A stretch of 28,364 bases of DNA from DASRGL01 sp035651115. GTDB lineage: Bacteria; Armatimonadota; Chthonomonadetes; Chthonomonadales; Chthonomonadaceae. Below the pieces are notes generated by a model. That model was not told the DNA's origin and did no database searches. It saw only the letters and a list, made by a program, of their open reading frames with translations. This document shows, one piece after another, positions 16,189 through 23,647 of the stretch. How positions within the stretch are numbered: the stretch's first letter is position 1; the number at the start of each line of letters is the position of its first letter. Where the stretch lies: the NCBI GenBank assembly GCA_035651115.1, contig DASRGL010000372.1:1-28364 (forward strand), written 5' to 3'. Made by a program: the position numbers and the translations under genes.

Positions 16189-16779
16189 CTACCCAGCGCG
16201 ATGAGGCCGATCAAAAACAGGCGGCTCAATCCACCTCATTATCTGCTTCAGACGGCGTTCCAGGAATTTGCGTTCCCGTGACGGCAATCGTAGGAGCAAG
16301 TTCCGCTCAATCTCCCGCGCCTCCTGCTGATTTTGGTACATCTCCGCCCGCCAATCTTGAAGTATCGGACGCCACAACATCAGATTTTCTATGGTGTACT
16401 CGCCTGCCGGTGTGCGTGGCTGCAAGGTGCCGTCCGGATTTACCAGCCAGTGCAGATCATGGTCGCCTTCCGGTTGGCAAGGATCTATCCATCGGAATCC
16501 CTGCTCCCATTCTTCCTCATCGGGCCAGGTATCGCCTTTGATACTGTTGCACTCCTGGCAGGCCCAGTAAAGATTCGTATATTCAGCCTCCAGGTCCGGT
16601 CGCGCAAACGGCCCTCTTCTTGGCCGATAGTGATCAATACAGCAGTGTCCCTCTCCGCCTACATGATATTCGTGCCGCAGACAGTAAGCACAACGATTCT
16701 GGAAATCCGCGCGCAGCAGCCGACGATAGGATTGATACTGCCTGTATTTGCGTCTCGGGACGCTTCTCTTGAAGACCAT
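16189..16779 (-). CDS. HNH endonuclease
   Basis: The protein has 196 residues. The HNH core is complete: a first CxxC (C30, C33), the catalytic IDHYRPR (D49, H50), then YTNLYWACQECNSIKGD with the second CxxC (C74, C77), N78 and KGD. The two CxxC pairs should bind structural zinc. The C-terminal half (about 120-196) is helical and charged. HNH nucleases of this size occur in restriction and phage-defence islands, often with partners that give specificity. Its ATG lies one base after the stop of the coiled-coil gene, and both follow a TIGR04255-like gene, so the three are translated from one mRNA. The target nucleic acid is unknown. Confidence 0.88.
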   Translation of the reverse strand: MVFKRSVPRRKYRQYQSYRRLLRADFQNRCAYCLRHEYHVGGEGHCCIDHYRPRRGPFARPDLEAEYTNLYWACQECNSIKGDTWPDEEEWEQGFRWIDPCQPEGDHDLHWLVNPDGTLQPRTPAGEYTIENLMLWRPILQDWRAEMYQNQQEAREIERNLLLRLPSRERKFLERRLKQIMRWIEPPVFDRPHRAG

Positions 16780-16780
16780 C

Positions 16781-17272
16781 TCACTTTTTTGTACGCAATA
16801 TCGCTTCGGCTTCCTGGCGAATTTGATCTAGCTCGGCCCGTATTTTGTCGCTTTGCGCACGCCACTTTTGAAACGCTGGATTCGCCTTATCTATCGCCGC
16901 AATCTCGGATTTGATACTTTCCAGGCGAACGGCCTCCTCCGAACTGAGCTTTTTGAGCAGCTTTTTGCGCGTTAAGATACGATATTCCGCTACCAAGTCA
17001 GAAGGAAAAGGACTCGCGGCAGCCCCCTGAGACAACTCGAACGATGTTTGGGGCCGGTCGGTCGGGAGCTTCAAGTCCAGGATAGGCTGTATGCTGAAAA
17101 CAGGAGAATCTACATTCGCAGTCCCGGAGTCATAGAGCAGTCGCAGATTATACCGTGTGGCGACCGTTCCTTGATCGCAGAGCCATCCTCGTCTCTCTTC
17201 AAGCACCTCGGCTCCCGAAGAATCCCCACGCGCAGGCACCGCTTCATCCAACAGTTTCTGGTTCCATTGCAT
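16781..17272 (-). CDS. Small coiled-coil protein between TIGR04255-like and HNH genes
   Basis: The protein has 163 residues from the ATG at 17272 (MQWNQKLLDEAVPARG). The N-terminal two-thirds contains short beta-type stretches (ATRYNLRLLYDSG, VFSIQPILDLKLP). The C-terminus (about 105-163) is a strongly charged coiled coil with SEEAVRLESIKSEIAAIDK and DKIRAELDQIRQEAEAIL. I know no family for it. It overlaps the TIGR04255-like gene by 29 bases and has no clear ribosome site, so translation is probably coupled; the frame stays open farther upstream (to 17392) inside the preceding gene. Its place suggests a linker or partner for the HNH nuclease. Confidence 0.68.
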   Translation of the reverse strand: MQWNQKLLDEAVPARGDSSGAEVLEERRGWLCDQGTVATRYNLRLLYDSGTANVDSPVFSIQPILDLKLPTDRPQTSFELSQGAAASPFPSDLVAEYRILTRKKLLKKLSSEEAVRLESIKSEIAAIDKANPAFQKWRAQSDKIRAELDQIRQEAEAILRTKK

Positions 17273-18026
17273 TATGGAGGCGGTCAGTAAGGCACCAGCG
17301 GAATAGGCGACCTGCCTGCTGGTTGAAATAGTGGAGTGCTTCCAGCGCATCTTTGATCTCCGTTCGCTGCTCTGTAAAGAAGTCACTGTCAATCAGGTAG
17401 CCTATTTCCTCTGTGTTGCCGACTTGGACGAGACCGTGTCGTACATGGGCCTGGCTCTGCCGCCCGTCTTGCAACTGCATGACAAATTCACGCGCGACAT
17501 AGACAATCTCTTGCGCTAAATCCGGTGAGGCTAACTCTCCTACCAGATAAGGGTTTAACAGTTCCGCCCATTCTACTCCCATCAGTCCCAGTTGCGACAT
17601 TTGAATAACGTCTCGATAGCGCAGACCTATTCTTGAGTAGAAGACGGGCGCGTAGATGGTATTCAGCGCCTCCAGAGGCAGAGCCAGATTCCTTTGAAAC
17701 TCCTCCCACCGTTCATACTTTCGAGATGTCAGCGCCAAAAAATCCTTCGTCAGGCTGACTGTCCATTGCTCATCGGCGGTCGTAAACTCATAGGACTTAT
17801 GTTCCCCAACGATTTTGACGATCTCCGACCTGGCGATTTCCGAAGGTATTTCTATATTTACCCCCTGCTTTGCTATGAAGAGAGGATACTGCTGCCGCAA
17901 CTGCTCCTGGAACTCTACAGGAGGATGCGTTTCGATACGCAGAATCGCGGGAAACCGCACCTGGCAGATGACTTCAACCAGCGGATTCTTCTTGTATTGC
18001 ACGCGCGGCGAGTCGGGTATCGGCAT
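17244..18026 (-). CDS. TIGR04255-family protein
   Basis: From the ATG at 18026 the protein has 260 residues, the usual size for this sporadically distributed family of unknown function. The N-terminus (YKKNPLVEVICQVRFPAILR) is the family hallmark, followed by an alternating beta/alpha body (EQWTVSLTKDFLALTSRKYE, YSRIGLRYRDVI) and a C-terminal EALHYFNQQAGRLFRWCLTD segment. GAGG precedes the ATG by five bases; an in-frame ATG at 18059 with GGGAG is an alternative, and one at 18101 coincides with the predicted transcription start. It leads an operon with the coiled-coil and HNH genes. Patchy distribution plus a nuclease partner suggests genome defence, but this is inference. Confidence 0.82.
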   Translation of the reverse strand: MPIPDSPRVQYKKNPLVEVICQVRFPAILRIETHPPVEFQEQLRQQYPLFIAKQGVNIEIPSEIARSEIVKIVGEHKSYEFTTADEQWTVSLTKDFLALTSRKYERWEEFQRNLALPLEALNTIYAPVFYSRIGLRYRDVIQMSQLGLMGVEWAELLNPYLVGELASPDLAQEIVYVAREFVMQLQDGRQSQAHVRHGLVQVGNTEEIGYLIDSDFFTEQRTEIKDALEALHYFNQQAGRLFRWCLTDRLHNAMEPETVG

Positions 18027-18106
18027 AGCTTCCTCGAATCTAAACCAATGCCGGGGCATAAGGTTGCTCCCGGCATGGATCGAATGCGCAAAACTCAACA
18101 TAGACT

Positions 18107-18135
18107 ATTGTAGCGGCGTGTGGACTCGCTGTCAA
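18107..18135 (-). promoter_or_regulatory. Promoter of the TIGR04255/HNH operon
   Basis: On the minus strand TTGACA (18130-18135) and TACAAT (18107-18112) are 17 bases apart. Transcription would start near 18100, about 75 bases before the ATG at 18026. This is one of the strongest promoters in the window, so the cassette appears to be constitutively expressed. Confidence 0.8.
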
Positions 18136-18151
18136 GAGAAGATGGAGAGCG

Positions 18152-19183
18152 TCAGCGTAAGTGCATGGCGTCGCGGACGAGGCGCATCGTCTCCTCGGCG
18201 ACGGCGCGGGCGCGCTCGGCCCCGTTTGCCAGGATGCGCTCCAGTTCGGCGGGATCGGCCAGCAGTTCGGCGCGGCGCGTGCGGATGGGATCGAGGGCGG
18301 CGTTGAGGATCTCGGTCAGTTCCTTTTTATTTTGCATACAGCCGCGCACGCCCTGCCGATCTTCTTCCCAGGAGGGCTGATAGCCCTGCGGATCGTAGAT
18401 GCGGCGCAACTGGCAGACGACGCAGTTCTCCGGCACGCCGGGGTCGGTCTTGCGGATCTTGGTGGGCGTGGTGAAGGCGTTCTTGATCTTCTCGGCCACG
18501 GTATCGGCGCTGTCGGAGAGATAGATAGCGTTGCCGTAGGATTTGCTCATCTTGCGCCCGTCCAGGCCCGGCACGACCGCCGTTGTTTCGTCAATGACCG
18601 CCTGCGGCTCCGGAAAGATGTCGCCATAGAGATGGTTGAAGCGGCGGGCGATCTCGCGACTGATCTCCAGATGCGCGGCCTGATCCTTGCCGACCGGAAC
18701 CGCGTGCGCGCGGTAGACGAGAATATCGGAGGTCATCAGCACCGGATAGCCGAGCAGACCGTAAGAGACGGACTCATCGCCCACGCCGCGCTCCTCCATC
18801 AGTTCCCGCTTCTCCTTGAAGGTCGGCACGCGCTCCAGCCAGCCGAGCGGCGTGATCATGGAGAGCAGCAGATGCAGTTCGGCGTGCTGCTTGACATGGC
18901 TCTGGAGGAAGATAGCGCACTTCTCCGGGTCCAGCCCGGCGGCGATATAGTCGGCAGCGACCTCGCGGCTGGCGGGCGCGATCTGGTCGGTCTCGTGAAA
19001 GCGCGTGGTCAGCGCGTGCCAGTCCACGATGCAGCAGAACATCTCGTACTCGTCTTGCAGGCGCACCCAGGTACGCAGCGCGCCTTCCAGGTTGCCCAGG
19101 TGAAGCGCGCCCGTGCCGGTGGGCTGCATCCCGCTCAATAAGCGTTTCGTCTTCTGCGTCGCAGGCGCTGGCGAAGCAACCAC
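18152..19183 (-). CDS. trpS: Tryptophanyl-tRNA synthetase
   Basis: The protein has 343 residues, the normal bacterial TrpRS length. The class I signatures are present: a HIGH-type motif HLGN (28-31) and KMSKS (211-215), with SGMQPTGTGALHLGN at the start and PVGKDQAAHLEISREIARRFN (163-183) in the catalytic fold. It charges tRNA-Trp in the cytoplasm. The start is a GTG with GGAG about ten bases upstream. It lies 31 bases after the site-2 protease gene, a common arrangement in several phyla. There is too little space for a T-box leader of its own. Confidence 0.97.
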   Translation of the reverse strand: MVASPAPATQKTKRLLSGMQPTGTGALHLGNLEGALRTWVRLQDEYEMFCCIVDWHALTTRFHETDQIAPASREVAADYIAAGLDPEKCAIFLQSHVKQHAELHLLLSMITPLGWLERVPTFKEKRELMEERGVGDESVSYGLLGYPVLMTSDILVYRAHAVPVGKDQAAHLEISREIARRFNHLYGDIFPEPQAVIDETTAVVPGLDGRKMSKSYGNAIYLSDSADTVAEKIKNAFTTPTKIRKTDPGVPENCVVCQLRRIYDPQGYQPSWEEDRQGVRGCMQNKKELTEILNAALDPIRTRRAELLADPAELERILANGAERARAVAEETMRLVRDAMHLR

Positions 19184-19214
19184 GTCTCTTGTCTCCTTCA
19201 GGAACAGAATAGGG

Positions 19215-19886
19215 TCAGGCCGGTAATCCGATGAGAAGCCGGGCCGCCGAGGATACCGCCGGGCGGATGATCGTGCCGATGACGCCGCTGCCCGAAAAGA
19301 CCAGGATCAGCAGCAGGATCGGGCCATAGGCTCCCACAAAGCGGTCGTAGCTGTAGGCCAGGTCGGCGGGCAGCAGGCCGCTCAGAATCTTCGAGCCGTC
19401 CAGCGGATGTACCGGAATCAGGTTGAAGAACATCAGGGCCAGATTGATGGTCAGGAACGAGAGGAGGAACTTGGCCGTGATGCTGTATTCGCCGGTGGAC
19501 GGATCCACAAGCGCCATCTCATGCCCTGACGCGATGATTCCGCGCAGAATCAGGCCGAAGATGACCGCCAGCAGCAGGTTCATCAGCGGGCCGAACGCGG
19601 CCACAATGACCATATCCCGGCGCGGATGCTCGAAGTTGCGCGGATTCACCATGACCGGCTTGCCCCATCCCAGGCCGAACCCGGCCAGCAGGGTGACGAT
19701 GATCATGATAAATCCGAATGGATCGAAGTGCTTGTCCGGCCAGAGGGTCACACGGCCCGCCAGACGCGGGCCGGGATCGCCCAGGCGATCCGCAGAGATC
19801 GCATGGCCGAACTCATGCAGGGCGATGCTGACGACGATCACCACGAGGCCGATGATGAACATCTGCGGATCAAAATTGCTGAGCAT
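19215..19886 (-). CDS. Site-2 protease family zinc metalloprotease
   Basis: The protein has 223 residues and about five or six membrane helices. The zinc site motif HEFGH (24-28) lies in the first helix, and NLIPVHPLDG (155-164) supplies the third zinc ligand. The length fits the compact S2P subgroup without a PDZ domain. These enzymes cut membrane-bound regulators, but compact members next to trpS rarely have a known substrate. The gene lies between lysA and trpS on one strand. Its start is only 18 bases from the end of the cloverleaf repeat at 19905-20064, so that repeat would form its leader RNA. Confidence 0.93.
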   Translation of the reverse strand: MLSNFDPQMFIIGLVVIVVSIALHEFGHAISADRLGDPGPRLAGRVTLWPDKHFDPFGFIMIIVTLLAGFGLGWGKPVMVNPRNFEHPRRDMVIVAAFGPLMNLLLAVIFGLILRGIIASGHEMALVDPSTGEYSITAKFLLSFLTINLALMFFNLIPVHPLDGSKILSGLLPADLAYSYDRFVGAYGPILLLILVFSGSGVIGTIIRPAVSSAARLLIGLPA

Positions 19887-19904
19887 ACTCTCTCGCTTTC
19901 TTGG

Positions 19905-20064
19905 CCTACCCCCCGGCCCCCTCCCTGAAGGGAAGGGGAGAGTTCAGGCGGCACGCTTTTCCGCTCTCTTGCACTCGATGGCAAGTTGAAAGAGAGGCAC
20001 AAGCCCGGGCCATAGTCCCCCCTTCCCAGCGCAGCGATTCAGGGAAGGGGGCCGGGGGGTTAGG
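19905..20064. repeat. Cloverleaf-capable intergenic repeat, copy A
   Basis: A 160-base element fills the gap from one base after the lysA stop to 18 bases before the site-2 protease start. Imperfect terminal inverted repeats (CCTACCCCCCGGCC at the left, GGCCGGGGGGTTAGG at the right) enclose three hairpins: 19917-19938, 19964-19996 and 20017-20051. The last has CCCTTCCC arms and the loop AGCGCAGCGATTCA. Copy B at 23016-23193 has the same plan with an identical third loop but a different middle hairpin. No transposase is present, so it may be a small non-autonomous element or a structured RNA. Confidence 0.8.
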
Positions 20065-20065
20065 T

Positions 20066-21412
20066 CTATGCCACAGGCGCAGCCAGTTCTTCGCGCAGGC
20101 GGGCCGGGATGCGCTCGTGGCGCAGCAGATCGTCCAGCGTTTCGCGCTCCACGATCAGATCGGCCTGCCCGTTGGCGACCAGCACGACGGCGGGGCGCAG
20201 GAACCGGTTATAGTTGCTCGCCATGACGTAGTTGTACGCGCCGGTGGTCTGCACGGCCAGCAGGTCGCCGGGCTGCGGCTCCGCGATGCGCGTATCCCAG
20301 ATAAGGATGTCCGTCTCGCAGTGCTTGCCCGCGATGGTGACGAGGCTCTCGGCGGGCCGGTCGGCTTTGTTGGCAAGGAGGCACTCGTAGACCGCCTCGT
20401 ACATCTGCGGGCGCGGGTTGTCCGACAGGCCGCCGTCTACCGAGACGTAGGTGCGCGTGCCGCCCGCTTCGTTGATCGGCACGGTCTTGATGGCCCCGAC
20501 GGTGTAGAGCGTCGTGCCGACCTCGCCGACGAGAGAGCGCCCCGGCTCCTGCAACAGTTTAGGATACGGAAGATTCGCTGCGTCGAGCGCCACCTTGAGT
20601 TTCGAGGTGATGCGCTCGGCGAATTCGGCGTAGCTGGGCGGCTGATGACTGGACAGATAGCGCACGCCCAACCCGCCGCCGATGTTCAACTGCTCGACCT
20701 CCGCGCCCGTCTCCGCCACGATGGTCTGCATCAGGCGCACCATGATCTCGACGGCCTGTTCGTGCGTCTCCGTTTCCAGCAGTTGCGACCCGACATGGCA
20801 GTGGATGCCCCGGAACCGCAGGCCCGGCATCTTCAGCACGCGCCGGATGGCTTCCAGCGCGGAGCCATCCGCGATGTTCAGCCCGAACTTGGTGTCGGCC
20901 TGCCCGGTGCGAATCAGCCGATGGGTCTGCGGGTCTACGCCCGGCGTGGCGCGCACCAGCACGTCCTGCGCAGCCTTGCGCTCCCGCACGATCTGGCCGA
21001 GCAAGGCGATCTCCTGAAAATTGTCGAGGACGATATGCCCGATATGGCTGCTGACGGCCAGTTCCAGTTCTTCGCGGGACTTGTTGTTGCCGTGCAGGGC
21101 CAGGCGTTCAGGCGGAAAACCGGCCTGCAGCGCGGTGTAGAGTTCACCGAGCGAGGCGACATCCATGCTCAGCCCCTCCTGCGCGATGAGGCGGGCGATC
21201 GCCATCGAAAGGAAGGCTTTGCTGGCGAAGTAGATCTCGTTTTTGGGGTAACGCGCCGCGAACGCCGCTTTGTACTCGCGGCAGTTGGCGCGGAGGGCCG
21301 CTTCGTCCATGATATAGAGCGGCGTGCCGAATTCGGCGGCGAGCCGGGTCGTGTCGCAGCCTCCTATCTCCAGATGCCCGGCGGCGTTGATGCGTTGCGT
21401 TCCCAGTAGCAT
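20066..21412 (-). CDS. lysA: Diaminopimelate decarboxylase
   Basis: From the ATG at 21412 the protein has 448 residues. It is a fold-type III PLP enzyme with the lysine in YFASKAF (K65), HGNNKS, GIHCHVGSQ, the phosphate-binding LNIGGGLGVRY, EPGRSLVGEVG and GKHCETD. It converts meso-diaminopimelate to L-lysine in the cytoplasm, the last step of lysine synthesis. A TTG at 21448 in frame, with GAGAGGG upstream, is an alternative start. A promoter (21551-21580) and a leader with two possible hairpins lie upstream. The gene is followed, after the cloverleaf repeat, by the site-2 protease and trpS. Confidence 0.94.
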   Translation of the reverse strand: MLLGTQRINAAGHLEIGGCDTTRLAAEFGTPLYIMDEAALRANCREYKAAFAARYPKNEIYFASKAFLSMAIARLIAQEGLSMDVASLGELYTALQAGFPPERLALHGNNKSREELELAVSSHIGHIVLDNFQEIALLGQIVRERKAAQDVLVRATPGVDPQTHRLIRTGQADTKFGLNIADGSALEAIRRVLKMPGLRFRGIHCHVGSQLLETETHEQAVEIMVRLMQTIVAETGAEVEQLNIGGGLGVRYLSSHQPPSYAEFAERITSKLKVALDAANLPYPKLLQEPGRSLVGEVGTTLYTVGAIKTVPINEAGGTRTYVSVDGGLSDNPRPQMYEAVYECLLANKADRPAESLVTIAGKHCETDILIWDTRIAEPQPGDLLAVQTTGAYNYVMASNYNRFLRPAVVLVANGQADLIVERETLDDLLRHERIPARLREELAAPVA

Positions 21413-21550
21413 GATCCGGTCGTGTCCCTTTCCTCTATTTAAGCCCAAAATCGGCCCTCTCGAAACGACAGGGCCGCCGTCTTCTTCCCCGTGAAAATCG
21501 AGCCGTGCCGAACGCCCGGTCGGTTCCCCAGGCGTCTAGCAGTGCAGGCT

Positions 21551-21580
21551 AGTGTACCCAAAACCGCCCTCCTTCGTCAA
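21551..21580 (-). promoter_or_regulatory. Probable lysA promoter
   Basis: On the minus strand TTGACG (21575-21580) and TACACT (21551-21556) are 18 bases apart. The leader from about 21545 to the lysA start can form an ACGCC/GGCGT-type hairpin and a CGGCCCT/AGGGCCG hairpin followed by ATTTT. This last one resembles a weak attenuator. No known riboswitch is recognised. Confidence 0.5.
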
Positions 21581-21618
21581 GGCAGGCTTCAGGTGTTCAG
21601 TGGACAGTGACCAGACGC

Positions 21619-22935
21619 TCAGAGCAGCATCCGCTCCTTTACCTCCAGGTAGCGGTTGACCAGTTCGGCGGAGAGTTTGTCGGCGGGGGAATCCACAACG
21701 AGAACGCCGCGCTGTGTCAGCGCGCCCGCCGCCTTCTCCCGATCCTCCAGCACCTGCATCGCGACCGCCTTCTCGTAGACGGCCTGCGCCGTTTCCGCCC
21801 CCTGCCCCGCCGCGCGCAGCACCTTCGTATCCAGCAGCGTGACGGCGGCGACCAGATGGCGCGGCTGCAACGCGGCCAGTTCCGTAATCGTCTGGCGGGA
21901 GGAGTCGGGATCCCAGAGGTCGGTGAAGCAGACCATCAGCGACCGCTTGCGCCAGCGCGCTGCGAGATAGGCCAGCGCGCTGCGATAGTCCGGCTCGGCG
22001 AGGGTGGCTTTCGCGTTGTAGAGGGCTTCCAGGATGGCATAGACCTGGGCGCGGCCCTTCTTCGGCGGCAGATACGCCTGCACCGTATCCGCAAAGACCA
22101 GCAGCCCGACCTTATCCTCCGAGAGCGTGGCGACATAGGCCAGCAGCAGCGCGGCGTTGATGGCGTAGTCGAGCTTCTGGATGCCGTCAATCTCGGCCAG
22201 CATCGTGCGGCCCACGTCCAGCACCAGCAGCACGCTCTGCGACTTCTCGACCTCGTACTGCCGGGCGACCAGTTTGCCGCGCCGCGCCGTTGCCTTCCAG
22301 TCGATTCGGCGCAGTTCGTCGTCGGGCATATAGTCGCGCAGGCTCTCGAATTCGCGCCCTGCGCCCTGCAAACGCGCCGCCCGGATGCCGACCTGCTGCA
22401 AGCGTCCGCGCCGCGCCATCAGGTTGAACTTGGCCGTTTCCAGCAGATTGGGGTAGACTTTGACAGCGGAGGGCAGCGGCACGCGCCGCAGCCGATGCAC
22501 CAGACCGAGGCGGCCGCGCACGCGCAGATAGACATCGCCGAAAGTGTAGTCGCCGCGCGCCTGGGGCGTCAGATGGTAGACGGCGGCCTGGCGCGTGCCG
22601 GGAGCGACCGAGAGTTCAAACGGAGTGCCGGGAAGGTCGTTGGGAATGGCTTCGGGCGGCGAGTCGCGCAGTTCCAGTTGGAGCGGAACCTCGGTTCCGT
22701 TGCGGATGCGGACCTGCACGGGGTTCTGCACGCCGAGCGACAGTTTATCGTCCACCGCCCGTTCCACCTGCAAGGCGTCGAGCGAAGGGAAGAGCATCCA
22801 GTCGGCAAAGGCCAGCGACAGCAGCAGGCCGTCCCACGCCAGCGCCAGGCTGAGGTAGCCGGGAGAGAGGCCGGTCAGGAGCAGCGGCACGACGCCGAGC
22901 GCGAACAGAAAGAGCCATCGCCTGCTGAAGATCAA
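21619..22935 (-). CDS. DUF58 domain protein
   Basis: The protein has 438 residues. Two N-terminal hydrophobic helices (about 5-25 and 29-48) are followed by a beta-rich region and the DUF58 signature FESLRDYMPDDELRRIDWKATARRGKLVARQYE (split around 197-229). A VWA-like domain comes next, starting VLLVLDVGRTM. DUF58 proteins usually accompany MoxR ATPases and are thought to act in protein-complex assembly at the membrane. Here the MoxR-type ATPase lies 2.4 kb away on the opposite strand (25357-26547). The start is a TTG preceded by GGAGGG. It is transcribed away from DUF309 and toward lysA. Confidence 0.92.
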   Translation of the reverse strand: MIFSRRWLFLFALGVVPLLLTGLSPGYLSLALAWDGLLLSLAFADWMLFPSLDALQVERAVDDKLSLGVQNPVQVRIRNGTEVPLQLELRDSPPEAIPNDLPGTPFELSVAPGTRQAAVYHLTPQARGDYTFGDVYLRVRGRLGLVHRLRRVPLPSAVKVYPNLLETAKFNLMARRGRLQQVGIRAARLQGAGREFESLRDYMPDDELRRIDWKATARRGKLVARQYEVEKSQSVLLVLDVGRTMLAEIDGIQKLDYAINAALLLAYVATLSEDKVGLLVFADTVQAYLPPKKGRAQVYAILEALYNAKATLAEPDYRSALAYLAARWRKRSLMVCFTDLWDPDSSRQTITELAALQPRHLVAAVTLLDTKVLRAAGQGAETAQAVYEKAVAMQVLEDREKAAGALTQRGVLVVDSPADKLSAELVNRYLEVKERMLL

Positions 22936-23015
22936 GAGCGCCCTCCGGGAAAGACGTGGCGCGTTGTGGACGCGCGCCTGTTGATTCGCGCGGCAGGGAG
23001 GGCTTTCCTGCGTGA

Positions 23016-23193
23016 CCTGACCCCCGTCCCCCTTCCCTGAACCGTTCGTTCCTCACGGGGAAGGGGGAGTATCAGATTGATAGCTTTTCCCTTCCCTCCA
23101 ATCTGTACCCGATTGGAAGCGAGGAACAAGCCGAGAAAGGAGTCACCCCCTTCCCAGCGCAGCGATTCAGGGAAAGGGGGACGGGGGGTTAGG
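23016..23193. repeat. Cloverleaf-capable intergenic repeat, copy B
   Basis: A 178-base element with terminal inverted repeats (CCTGACCCCCGT at the left, ACGGGGGGTTAGG at the right) and three internal hairpins: arms 23028-23037/23058-23067, CCAATC/GATTGG at 23098-23116, and 23146-23180. The third hairpin shares the loop AGCGCAGCGATTCA with copy A, whereas the middle hairpins differ in sequence but both pair. It ends two bases before the DUF309 start codon, so its G-run is the only ribosome-site-like sequence for that gene. Confidence 0.8.
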
Positions 23194-23195
23194 TC

Positions 23196-23621
23196 ATGAA
23201 ACTGCCGTCGGAGTTCTATCGTGCGCTGGACGAGTTGAACCGGGGCGCGTATTTCGCCTGCCATGAGACGCTGGAAGCCCTCTGGATACCGGAGACGCAG
23301 AGCGTGCGGGAACTCTATCAGGGCGTCTTGCAGATCGCGGTCGGCTGCTACCATCTTACTGAACGGGCCAACTGGGTCGGAGCGGTGAACAAGCTGGAAG
23401 CCGGAGCGCGCCGCCTGGAACGCGCCGGGGTTCTGACTCTGCCGGAGGACGCGCCGGATAGCACGTCGTTCGGCGTCTATGGCGTGGACTGGCACGGCCT
23501 CATCGTCGCCGCTGACCGCCTGCAAGCGCATCTGCGCGCGCTGGGCCGCGAGAATGTCGCCGATTTCGACCGCGCCCTGCTGCCGACCGTCCGGTTTGCC
23601 TCTCCAGACGCGGGCCGTTGA
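23196..23621 (+). CDS. DUF309 domain protein
   Basis: The protein has 141 residues. The family core is clear: LNRGAYFACHETLEALWIPE (14-33), ELYQGVLQIAVGCYHLTERANWVGAVNKL (about 39-67). DUF309 proteins are small, all-helical, soluble proteins of unknown function, with a conserved HExxE-like pattern (H23, E24, E27). The ATG directly follows the end of repeat B, with only GGGGGGTTAGGTC before it. The gene converges on the metallophosphoesterase gene with a 26-base gap. Confidence 0.9.
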   Translation: MKLPSEFYRALDELNRGAYFACHETLEALWIPETQSVRELYQGVLQIAVGCYHLTERANWVGAVNKLEAGARRLERAGVLTLPEDAPDSTSFGVYGVDWHGLIVAADRLQAHLRALGRENVADFDRALLPTVRFASPDAGR

Positions 23622-23647
23622 TCCCGCCCTGCGAGAACCGCGCAGAT

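Noticed and set aside
19184..19214. T-box leader for trpS
   Set aside because: Only 31 bases separate trpS from the site-2 protease gene, far too few for a T-box.
19901..21409. Large plus-strand open frame opposite lysA, and similar ones opposite trpS, DUF58 and the c-di-GMP gene
   Set aside because: Such frames are common opposite GC-rich genes; the minus-strand proteins have complete family motifs and the plus-strand ones have none.
21413..21618. Lysine riboswitch upstream of lysA
   Set aside because: The leader is shorter than a lysine aptamer and I see none of its conserved core sequence.
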